NCBI GenBank assembly: GCA_033032865.1
Contig: JAWHQI010000304.1
Span: 2,951,001 to 3,015,000 of the forward strand
DNA: 64,000 nucleotides
Direction: 5' to 3'
Origin: Dactylorhiza incarnata
Lineage: Eukaryota; Streptophyta; Magnoliopsida; Asparagales; Orchidaceae
Under the pieces are notes generated by a model. The model did no database searches. It had not been told where the DNA came from and saw only the letters and a program-made list of their open reading frames with translations. The position numbers and the translations under genes were made by a program. Below, one piece after another: positions 43,900-53,715 of the stretch (position 1 is its first letter; the number at the start of each line of letters is the position of its first letter).

Positions 43900-45399
43900 T
43901 GTTGCGGTCGACTCGAGGCTCCTTGAACCGGTCAGAGAATTGACCGTCTTAGCCTGGGAGCGGACGAGCGCGCAAACATTCATAGAAATGAGACGGCTGA
44001 CAAGAGATCTTTTTTATCGCGGAAAACCCCGGAAAGAGGTGAAAAACCACACGGTCGGTTCGGTGCCGACCTAAATGCACTATCAATTGCCTTCTTACAG
44101 TGCTTTGCGGAGAAGGCGAGGGCGACAGGCCGCGCCTCGTTACAATATGGGAGAGAGAAAGAGAAAAGGATGCTCAGAGGGTGACAGACCACCGCTCACG
44201 AAGCTAAGTATTTTCTTCGGCCACAGTGGGGAGCGCCATGTTCCGAAGCTTTTGCGGTCCTTCGCGTCCCCTGAGAATCTGGAGCTTAGTGTTCTGAGCG
44301 TTTGAGTATCTTTACCGTCCACATGGCGGGACCCGGAGCATAGCTTCTCCTTGGTGGTGATGTCCACTGCACGATCCCGCGCGGAGGAAAACTTGAAGAA
44401 AGTGTGAAAGGTCCTTTGCACTTACGAGGAAAAGAGGCAGTGAGAGAGAGTGTGTCAGTTCGTGAGTGAGAAGAATAGAATGGAGAAAAGAAGAGGAGCA
44501 TGGGGTCTATTTATAGGCCCCAGGAGGGACGGTCCGGTAATTTGTCATGATAACCACCGGACGGGCGAATAGGAAGGCTTCGTTTGGGGCATGCAGATTA
44601 CCAATTTTACGCAAATGACGGGATCGCCCTCGGGTGGTTATGGGTTCAACGGAAGGGAAAAGGCTCCTCCCGCGAGGGGAGCGGCCAGCGAGGCCGGTGG
44701 TTGGGAAGAGGGAGGCCGCCCCCGGCGGGGGTGGTGGCCGGTCCCCGGCGTAAGGGAGGCCGCCTCCGGATGGGGCGACGGTCGGGATCGGGCGGCCGAG
44801 GGGGCCGCCCGTCCTCTGCACAAGGGAGGCCGCCCCCGGAGGGGGCGGCGACCGGGATTGGGCGGCTGAGGGGGCCTCCTGTCCGCGGCGCAAGGGAGGC
44901 CGCCCCTGGCGGGGGCGGAGGCTAGGATCGGGCGGCCGAGGGGGCCGCCCGTCCTCGGCGCAAGGGAAGTCGCTCCCGGCGGGGGCGGCGGCCGGGATCG
45001 GGCGGCCGAGGGGGCCGCCCGTCTTCGACCGAGGGAGGCCGCCCCCTGCGGGGTCGGCGGCCGGGATCGGGCGGCCGATGGGACCGCCCGTCCTTGGTGC
45101 GCGGGAGGCCGCCCCCGGAGGGGGAGGCGGCCGAAGGGGCCGTCCATCCTCGGCGCGAGGGAGGCCGCCCCCGGTGGGGGTGGCGGCCAGCCGTCCGGCC
45201 ATGGCGGGGAGCGGGCGCGGGAGCAGCGGCGGTTGGCGTGTCTCGAGCGGCGGCATGGATCAGTGGTTGTGCGCAGGGATCGTGCGCGGTGATTGGGTGC
45301 GTGAAGGTTTTTCTCTAACTCCCCACTAAGATAGTGGGGGTTACAAAATTCTGGCTATCCGCTGCCCAGAATTCCTATTTAATAAGGGGGACCCCATCA
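43900..45399 (-). mobile_element. 1.5-kb solo LTR with ATGTC target duplication
   Basis: The LTR is 1500 bp, plus-strand TGTTGCGGTCGACTCG to GGACCCCATCA. Flanks ATGTC lie at 43895-43899 and 45400-45404, so the boundaries are firm. On the minus strand TATA is at about 44512 (CCTATAAATAG), and a 70-bp GC-rich array lies upstream of it (44680-45200). The U5 GTGGTTTTTCACC/TTTTCCG block is near 44010-44055. Its family includes 41636-42846 and 20690-21723. Confidence 0.88.
44680..45200 (-). repeat. GC-rich 70-bp tandem array inside the solo LTR
   Basis: The CGGGATCGGGCGGCCGA word recurs at 44783, 44853, 44923, 44993 and 45062, a period of 70 (once 69), with partial units on both sides. Because 70 is not a multiple of three, several frames stay open. 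The resulting Pro/Gly/Arg-rich frames are artefacts of composition. Confidence 0.92.
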
Positions 45400-45404
45400 A
45401 TGTC

Positions 45405-47125
45405 GTTAAATATTGTTACAATAATATACTAATTATCTGTTAACATGTGAGGAAATAGAAATACACATAATAAGCACGGAATAAAATAAAATAAAATAAA
45501 GGTAATACTGAAAATAATAATGAGAAATAAATTTGGTAAAATATTATCCAAATATTGCCCACAATGCTCCGTCACTCCGTTATCATAGCGCGTGCACACA
45601 ACACACAATTATTACACCGTCAATTTTGCCCTGAAGATCGACCGAACCAACCTAACATATAATTACAACTTCACTAATTATTACACCATCTGTTTAATTA
45701 GGTCTAAAGGTTGAACCAACCCCATAAGTACCATCTTGCTTCGGGATTCAAGTAAATCTCTACAAACGATATCAACTTGTCTCAAGTATCATATTTGAGG
45801 TAGCTGACTTGTCACAAGCCAACTACTGACTCAGATATCGACTCGTGTTCCCACACCATCTATGCATATGGCTCACCCTTGGGCGGTCGGCGCAATTAGA
45901 TCACTACATGTACTCGTTTAACTCAGGTTACATAAGGATGATCTCATGTGCCGCCTTGATCATGTGTCATTTATCCTACATAAACTACGCACCACCTCAT
46001 ATAGTATCCCCATCGATCGTACACCCATAACTCCCCTTCTCGTGAAAACCCCAAGCTCGCGGAGTCCATCGTGCCCAAGAAAATCAGATTCTTACACAAC
46101 TTCGATACTAGCTGTAAGTTGTAACCCCTCGGGTCTACGCACCATGTCGTTGTCCATACCGATGTCCACTACCTCTGCACCTGTCACCTTATAGACCTTG
46201 GGAAGATTGAACCAATTTTCTTCTTAAAGGATCATAACATTGTCGCATCAAAGCAAATATGTTGCGAGAAATTAGAATACAGCTGTCTGAATCATTCAGA
46301 CTCTGTGTTCATGAGCAGGACATCGCTGCTAGGTCCGTAACCCAGGGTTATCATCACATCTTGGATATCTTTGTTGTCTTGTGCACGATGCAGACAATTT
46401 CTCCTAGTGTGATCGCCCCGTTTGCAATGATATTTATATCATCATGCATTTCATAGCCCATTTATTATTGCGTCGCATAATGTATTATGGCGACACAGAT
46501 GATACGAATAGTGTCTGAGTTAGTGTCAAGTCGACTTAATGCGTCAATTCGCTCATTTTAAATGAGTCATGTTTAATGAGGTTGGTCGCACCCAATGAAT
46601 AGTGTCAGACATTTTGATGTATTTGACTGGAACAGTGAAATCTCGACTATTGGTCATCGTGGATACCCTAAATGAGCAAAATGGATAATTATGGCTATTT
46701 TCAACATTTTAAAGCTATTTAGATATATTTTGGTAAGTTTTACAATTTTGGGTCCGAGTGCCACTATTCACGATCTAGTCGCGTATTTTTCAAATCAGGC
46801 TCGATACGTCCAAATTAAGCTTTGATGACATTATTGGTCGATTTGCTTCGATTTTATAGGTTCGATCTCTTCTACGCTTGAACGATTATTTTAGCAAAAC
46901 CAAATCCATTTCGCTACTTCGCATAGGCAGCCTCGTGATGATTTTTGCGTGCCCGCATGGGCTCTCGTGGGGTCCACGGGAAATGTGGGTCTCATTGGGC
47001 CCGCATGGTAGGACTTTAATGACCCTTGCTTCATCAAAGTGTTATAGTCTTCGCCATTAATGACCCAAATGATGGGGATGGTAACTCGTCTCCACTACCT
47101 CCTACCTCTCCCCTCCGATGATGAT
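45405..47125. other. Long stretch without a recognised gene
   Basis: About 1.7 kb of mixed composition. I find no conserved protein motif, LTR ends or TIRs. It may be an old retroelement interior. Confidence 0.5.
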
Positions 47126-47128
47126 TTA

Positions 47129-48036
47129 GGCTCTGTTTGGCGCGGCTGCAGCGACTGGAGAAGCAATGGTGAGAAGCAGTGATGGAATAATCAGTTATTT
47201 TGCAGAGTGGTGAGAAGCAGTGATGGAATAATCAACTGTTTTACAGAGTGATGGCAGAATCTGTGAATCTGTTTGGAAGAACAACGTTTGCAATGCTGTT
47301 TCAAACAAAAAACTAGAAACATTCCTAAAATTAAACAACAATGAAGAACAATCCTAAAGCAACAGAAAAAACATTCCTAACATCTGGAACAACAAGAAAT
47401 ATTCCCAAAATTTGAAACATTCCTAAAATCATTCCAGAAATTTGAAATACTCCAGAATTATGAAAATACACCGGGAAGAAAAATAATTCCTAACATCTAG
47501 AACAAGTGATGAAAATTTCTTATTAAAATTGTATAAAATTTCTTGTTGATGGTTGCAGAGAAGATGAAAATTTCTTCTGTGCCGACCATGCCGTATCTCA
47601 TCGAAGAGGAGAAGCATCTTCGTCGTCATGTCGGCCATGGAGCTACTGCTAATTATCTCGGCCATGGCCGCGGAATGCCCTAGCTTCATCGAAGAGGAGA
47701 AGCTTCTTCGTCGTCTATGCCGGCCAGGGCAACTCGGTGCAATGAGAAGACGGCGGAGGGAAGCCCGACGAAGAAGCTCGCCTGACTGTGGGAGAAAGAA
47801 GACGCTTGGCCGGCTGTGGGAGAAAGATGGTCGCGGGGTTTCCCTACGACGACGGGCGGAAATTAGCGGGGGAGGCGCGATTTTTGGAGTCGCGATAAAT
47901 TTTCGCGACTCCAGAAGTGATATTTCATGATTTGGGAGCGGCAGCGACTCCCACTGTCGCTCCCAAAAATGCGTTTGACGGGGCGGAAGGAAAATCCGCG
48001 GCACCCCACTCCCAAAATGCCCCGCCAAACAAAGCC
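47129..48036. mobile_element. PIF/Harbinger-type non-autonomous element (908 bp)
   Basis: TTA lies on both sides (47126-47128 and 48037-48039). The left end GGCTCTGTTTGGCGCGGC and right end CCCCGCCAAACAAAGCC are inverted repeats, and a TTA duplication is characteristic of PIF/Harbinger. The interior contains a 46-bp direct duplication (47165-47255) and a second duplicated block built around TCATCGAAGAGGAGAAGC (47598 and 47687). It encodes no transposase. Captured host sequence is possible. Confidence 0.75.
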
Positions 48037-48039
48037 TTA

Positions 48040-48706
48040 GGTGAGTTCCGGTGGTGACAACTAGTGTTGGAAAGTCTATTAAAAGTTATCTTGTCCATTT
48101 TCATCCAAAATTGTTTTCACGGAACTCCAACGAAATAGTACATTCGAGGTAATTCCTTCCATCTCCTTTAAGTGTTGAATTGTAAGATTCATGCATTAGC
48201 CGTAAGTTTTTACGCGAATTTACATCTGGTGCGCGCATAAATATATTTCCATGATTTTCATTCGAAATGTTTTTATTTTTGGAGGCCAACATTGAGCTTT
48301 GGAAGGCTTGTTCCAAGTCCGTGCATATATTGGGCAAAAAATCAGGTGTTTGGAGAGGATTCGGGCCGCACGGAGCAAAACCGGGTGGCAAAGCTATCTT
48401 TAGATTTGGTAGATTAGGTGTGTTTTAGCTCTAGAATCAATCAAATGCACACAGTCAAAAAAATGGAGTGACCAAGAATGTTTTTATATGGAAAACCCGA
48501 AAAGGGGAAAATCACAAGGCCCGATCCACTTTAAGAAAATTCATAAGTAGTGTTCTGAGCACAGAGATTCATTTCCAATGGGGGTGACATGCTACCACTA
48601 ATTTTATAATGGTTGTATGTGATAGTCGAGCGTCTTTCGTCATCACTCATCATGTGTCAGAATGGGTCATGAACGGGTGGGGTTAATTTTGGAAGTGTGT
48701 GTGTGT
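48040..48706. other. LTR-like remnant and spacer
   Basis: At about 48480-48515 GGAAAACCCGAAAAGGGG resembles the inverted R/U5 block seen in the LTRs here. No boundaries can be set, and no gene is visible. Confidence 0.35.

Positions 48707-48771
<65 letters not shown>
48707..48771 (+). repeat. 65-nt uninterrupted G run
   Basis: A GT repeat leads directly into 65 consecutive G's. It is the longest of several G/C runs in the window. Confidence 0.85.
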
Positions 48772-48772
<1 letters not shown>

Positions 48773-48945
48773 GCGGCTCACGTCCTTGAGAGCGGGCGCG
48801 GGGGCACATTTGAGAGAGCTGGGTGTGGGCACATTTGAGAGAGCTGGGTGTGGGGGCGCATCTGAGAGAGCGGGTTGTGGGGGCACAGCCTGGAGAGAGG
48901 GGCGTCGAGGCGTGACTTGGAGAGCGGCGTGATGGGCGTGTCGGG
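48772..48945 (+). repeat. Minisatellite of about 33 bp after the G run
   Basis: Repeats built on GAGAGAGCTGGGTGTGGG and GGCACATTT words, four to five degenerate copies. Open frames here are repeat-derived. Confidence 0.75.
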
Positions 48946-49833
48946 GATAGCGGCGCATTATGAACTCTTTGATCGCACTTACTCTTCCACTGTTCGCAAC
49001 TCGGTATGATTTGCAATCACATGAAACATATGAATGCACTCTCTTTCCTAGGCTCCCACTGTGACAACTCAGTGTTGTTTACAGTGGTAGGAAGGGTAGG
49101 AATGTGCTCTCTTTCCTGTCATACGCTCCCACCATGTGTAACTTGGTGAAGTTTGCAGTGAGAAAGATCGCAAGAGGGCGAGCGCTTGTGGGATTTGCTT
49201 GTCGAAAATGAGTAGTAACACAGAAAGACTTATGCCATCCCCTCAATATCCAACCCACCAAATGAAGGAGTATGCCAAATTTTATAGATTTTGAAGGGGG
49301 CACTCAAGGAATTGTCTTGTTTTAGTTATTTGGCGGATAAATAGAAACGTCTGATTTGTGTCCCTCAGATTACCATCATTGATGGTCCGATAACTTTGCG
49401 CCCTCCTCCCGGCGGACTCGGGCTGCCTAGTCAGATTCGTCATTGTTGGGGTGGCCATTGGTGACGTCCGCCTCACATGAAAAATGGAAGTTCTCAGAGC
49501 TCGACGAAAAGTTCAAGAGAACTTCTTCTCATTGCTATGAGTTTGTTGATGACGACAATTTCTTGATCTGAGGACTGGAGCTTTGACAATCGATGGTAGA
49601 AAGTTCGTTTGGGTGGAATGACAGACCCGCAAAAACTCCACCAATATGTTTGATTGAATAACTTACATTGTGTATTTTTTTCAAGCAATCCAACACTCCT
49701 TTGGATCGAAGTTCTGACGCGTGGTTGCAGAGAGATGAACTTCCAAATTATCAGATTACTCCCCATTAAGTGACGAAAATAGGTTATGGTGAGGAAGAAA
49801 GAAGAAGGAGAAGGGTGATGGTCGTCCATGGTA

Positions 49834-49868
<35 letters not shown>

Positions 49869-49976
49869 CTTGAGTGCCCCTCACGAGGCTTCAGAGGGCT
49901 CAATTAGACTCAGAATCATACGTTTTTGTGCTTGTTAGAATTGACTCGGCAAGCCAGTCATTGTCTCTAGGTCCGA
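48946..49976 (-). other. Possible degenerate interior of a minus-strand Copia
   Basis: This lies downstream of a primer-site-like TGGTATCA (minus strand, 49977-49984). It contains a G run at 49837-49866 (C run on the minus strand), then a frame with MDDHHPSPSSFF and GSNLIIWKF, which loosely recalls a Copia gag start. Other frames are short. The evidence is weak. Confidence 0.3.
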
Positions 49977-49984
49977 TGATACCA
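49977..49984 (-). other. Candidate primer-binding site of a minus-strand Copia
   Basis: The minus strand reads TGGTATCATCGGACC, the start of which matches the initiator Met tRNA type of primer site. It lies directly left of the LTR at 49985-52479. Confidence 0.5.
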
Positions 49985-50706
49985 ATTCTAATTTTTATGA
50001 GTACCCAACAGAACCACATGCCATCCTTTCTGTAAGTTAAGGGATTGTCCAATCTTCACCTGGGGGGGGGGGAGTAGGTGATGTGGTCTTTTTGTAAACA
50101 TTTAGTGCGGAATAATGAAAGTAGAAAGACACACACACAATCACAAAAAAGTTCACAGCATATCACAGAAAGCTATAGTTGTTCCCCGATTTGGGTAGTC
50201 CACTTTCCCTCTTCGCCTATCTAGCAGTGTGCTAGCCTCGACCACTTCCACCAAAACTCAGATCCGCGGATCCTATAACTTAGAGACAACGTCTCTTACC
50301 TCAGAAGCACTGGCTGGCCTCCTACCTCATATCTCAAGGATCCTACAACTCAGAAGATCTGGCTGGCTTCCTACCTCAAGTCATACAAGACGACCCTACA
50401 ACTTAGAAGCTATGGCTAGCCTCCGACCTCAGGTCACACAGGACCCTACAACTCAGATTCAACAGGTTGAATCCTACGGCTCAGATCCAGAGAGATCCTA
50501 CAGTTAAGTAAGATTTGAGATACAAAATCTTTCGATAGGCTCAGAATAATAATACTTAGCAGATCTGAAGTCTTCTTGATGCTTGATGTATATTGGCTTC
50601 AACCTTGATCTTCTTGCAGAAGACTTGAAAGAATCTGCTTCAGTAAAGAGTAGTTCATCTGCGCTTTCTAAGATTCTTCTTCCTCTTCTTGTCGATAAGT
50701 GATTTA

Positions 50707-50926
50707 GGGTTCATTTGGCGCGACGTTTTGGCCGCGCGTTTGGGGAAAACGTCGTCGGACGGCGGGTAAACAAACGCCCTCCGACGGCATTTGCTTCGGC
50801 TGGATCCGTCGCGCCCTTCAAAATGGGGCAAAAAGCCCCGTTTCGATCCCCTCCTCCTCCACTCCGTTCCCAACCCGCCTTCTCCACCCGCCCTTTCCGC
50901 CCGCCACCGTCGCGGCAAATAAAGCC
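50707..50926. mobile_element. PIF/Harbinger-type MITE (220 bp)
   Basis: Left end GGGTTCATTTGGCGCGACG and right end CGTCGCGGCAAATAAAGCC are inverted repeats, with TTA at 50704-50706 and 50927-50929. It is related in its ends to the 908-bp element at 47129. Confidence 0.75.
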
Positions 50927-51279
50927 TTAGCTTTTAGTAAATCAACAAGATGAGTCGAACTCTTGCTTCTAGAGAAGAAAAGATTTGCCTCAATGAATGC
51001 CTTCTCCGATCTTGAGTCTCCTGATGAGTACTCCTCTTTTTCAAGACGACGACGATGAGCTCTTCCTTCAAAACTAATTATATAAAATGATTGTCAATTT
51101 GAAGATTAGGATTTCCTGAAATCCGTATTTTCCTTTTATATGGACATTTGATAACTGTCTCTTCCTTAAACGTCCTTTATGTCAGATATCAGCTTTCCAT
51201 AAAACTCAGCTTTGAATGACCCAATCTGCGGCGACAATAAATGACGTGACGTCAAAATCACACTTTAATTTGAATTATG

Positions 51280-52060
51280 ACCTTTCCGCCATTCGACTAG
51301 ATGTCTAGTCGAATCCACTTCTTCTGGACGAATTTGCACTGTATAACTTTAGTTCAACTCTTCTGCACGAATCGTCTTGGTGATTTTGGTGGTCTTCAAG
51401 ACGATATTTCATAGTTCAATCTTCTGATCGGATCATCTACACGAATCATCTTGATGTCTCTTTGTAGTCTTCAAGACGATATTTCATTTCTTTACTCTTT
51501 TAGTCGAATCGCGTGCACGAATCGTCTTGATGACCCTTTCTGGTTCATAAAACAATATTTCACTGCTTAAGCCTTCTAGTCGAAACTTCTACACGAATCG
51601 ACTTGATATCTCTTTATAGTCTTCAAAACGATATTTCGCTACTTTAGTCGAATCTTCTACACGAATCGACTTGATATCTCTTTATAGTCTTCAAGACGAT
51701 ATTTGAACTCTTCTAGTCGAATCGTCTTGAGATTTATGAACTGTCGTGTTGGTTCCTCGACGATATTTCACGTGACCTCAACGATAAATGCCTTAGGCAA
51801 TTTCTTCCTTCATGCAAGTGCTTCAAGATATCTGTTGTATACTTCTAAGTCAATATGAAAGCATATAAACTTTGTCAAGATGATATCGTCTTGAAAAGTA
51901 TATTACCAAGACGATATTTAGAGATAGACCTTCTTCTTCTAGACAAGACGATATGAGTGTAGTTGTAAGTTTACAAGACGATATTGTCTTGGAGCTTAAG
52001 GTCTTCAAGACGATATCGAGATCTTCACTAGACGATATTTATGCTTTCTAAGACGATATT
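51280..52060 (-). repeat. Degenerate 60-bp array with AAGACGATAT/ATCGTCTTG dyads
   Basis: A unit containing ACGAATCGTCTTGATG, about 15 nt and TCTTCAAGACGATATTTC recurs at least five times between 51345 and 51715. It then breaks into scattered AAGACGATAT words up to 52060. In each unit ATCGTCTTG can pair with CAAGACGAT. It occupies the U3 position of the LTR. Confidence 0.75.
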
Positions 52061-52564
52061 TGACTTAGAGAGTTTCTGATCTTCTCAACTAAAATCCTTT
52101 GTTTCAGTCACTTGATAGACCTTCATTCCTGGTATTTTGCACAATGAAGGATTTACATTGGCAAAAATCATGTCTGATGGCACTAAGTTTAGCATATGTT
52201 AGACTTGCACTATCTAATACCTGGAAGCATCATTCTAAATACATGCATCAAATACAAAGTATGTTTATCCTTGAGTTGTTGACTTCTTCAAAGCTGGAAC
52301 ATTGATTACAAAGTTCCAACACTTTCTGTAAAAGATGTTCAAATACTTAAATTTTCATGTGAAATGACATTCAAAATTTACAAAACTAACACTTCTTTGA
52401 TCTTCATTCTTCTCCCACTATGAACTTATGAAGTAGAACCCACTTATGAGTTCTGACTCATTAAATTTTCTTCCCAACAATAAAATAATTTAATTATTCT
52501 TAATAAAAAGCAAACATTTTTTTCTAAGTATTTGTTCTAAGTACTTTTTTCTAAGTATTTTAAG

Positions 52565-52975
52565 TATTCTATGTATTTCTTTCTAAGTTTTTTTTTGAAG
52601 TTTTTTTCCAAGTTTCCAAGTATTTTTTTTCCAAGTATTTTTTTCCAAGTATTTTTATCCAAGTATTTTTATCCAAATATTTTATCCAAGTATTTTTTTC
52701 CAAGTATTTTTTTTCAAGTATTTTTTTTCAAGTATTTTTTATCCAAGTATTTTTTATCCAAGTATTTTTCTCCAAGTATTTTTTTCCAAGTATTTTTTTC
52801 CAAGTATTTTTTCCAAGTATTTTTTTTCAAGTATTTTTCTCCAAGTATTTTTTTCCAAGTATTTTTTTCCAAGTATTTTTTCCAAGTATTTTTTTCCAAG
52901 TATTTTTTTCCAAGTATTTTTTTCCAAGTATTTTTTTCCAAGTATTTTTTTCCAAGTATTTTTTAAGTATTTTTT
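52565..52975 (+). repeat. Minisatellite of CCAAGTATTTTTTT units
   Basis: About 26 copies of a 12-17 bp unit (TCCAAGTATTTTTT, varying in T number), preceded by TTCTAAGTATTT words from 52522. The apparent Phe/Lys-rich frames on both strands come from the repeat. Confidence 0.92.
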
Positions 52976-53243
52976 TCTATGCTTTGTTCTACAACTTCAA
53001 GCCAAACAGAACCTTGATCAGTAGAAGTAAATGATAGAGCTTCGCCATCTTCTGAATTATTGGCCTTTTTGAAGCTCACTTATTAACTTTTTCCATTTTC
53101 CTACCTTCACTGTGCCTCTCGCCGAAAAGATGATGAGATAATGATGCAGCCACATCGAATAACAATGGTCCATGCCCAACCTACATCCCGAGGGGAAGTA
53201 GGCGGGTGGGGATAGAGCGGGAGAGAACAAAAGGAAGGCAGAG

Positions 53244-53248
<5 letters not shown>

Positions 53249-53278
<30 letters not shown>
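53249..53278 (+). repeat. GA microsatellite in the HK2 upstream region
   Basis: About 15 GA units lie 440 bp before the HK2 start codon. GA/CT tracts are common in plant 5' UTRs and core promoters. A role here is only a possibility. Confidence 0.8.
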
Positions 53279-53279
<1 letters not shown>

Positions 53280-53715
53280 AGAGCCAGAGCCAGAGAGTTT
53301 TTCTACTTCCTCCTCTTCGTATATTGTGTTAACTTTTGCCCTTTTTATGTTCCGTGATCAATGTTTCATGTCAGATTGGCGAAGAAAACTAACTTGATCC
53401 CTCTGCAATTAAGCTTATTATCGTCTTCTCTACCATTCTTTGGAGCAAACAGGGGATAAGGAAGGTGGGAGGGGCAAAGGAACAGTGCGCCATTCTTCCC
53501 TGTCCTCTTTCTGAAAGAATACCTGCGCGCTTCTGCGGCACTGTGGAGCGGGTTCTCTAAAAGGCGTGGTTTTGATGTGTTCTTCTACCGGAGGCAGAAA
53601 ACAAGCATGGAGAGTAGGGAATAGTTGGAAGGGTTAGTTCAGGAAACTTTCGGCGCCACAGTATTCTTTCCTCCCCTTCTGATGATAAACACAAAAACAC
53701 CCCGCCGCAGGTTTT

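Larger units (their letters stand above)
49985..52479 (-). mobile_element. Sirevirus-like LTR (5' LTR orientation) of a truncated minus-strand Copia
   Basis: On the minus strand it starts TGTTGGGAAGAAAATTT at 52479. Near its other end it carries a C run plus CAGGTGAAG (50062-50072) and an AAGTGGACTACCCAAATCGG block. These parallel the 3' part of the LTR at 7356-8908 (AAGTGGATTACCCAAG, then the C run). The right-hand TG end is clear; the left end (49985 or 49998) is uncertain. U3 holds a GACGATAT hairpin array (51280-52060). A TTA-flanked MITE (50707-50926) is nested in it. Confidence 0.62.

Noticed and set aside
44507..45256. Long Pro/Gly/Arg-rich open frame on the minus strand, with other open frames on both strands
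   Set aside because: It lies within the 70-bp GC-rich array of a solo LTR. The period is not a multiple of three and several frames are open, so it is compositional.
48657..49039. Poly-Pro and poly-Gly containing open frames
   Set aside because: They are produced by the 65-nt G run and adjacent minisatellite.
52571..52966. Frames rich in Phe, Ser and Lys (FFPSIFFQVF-like) on both strands
   Set aside because: They are translations of the CCAAGTATTTTTT minisatellite.
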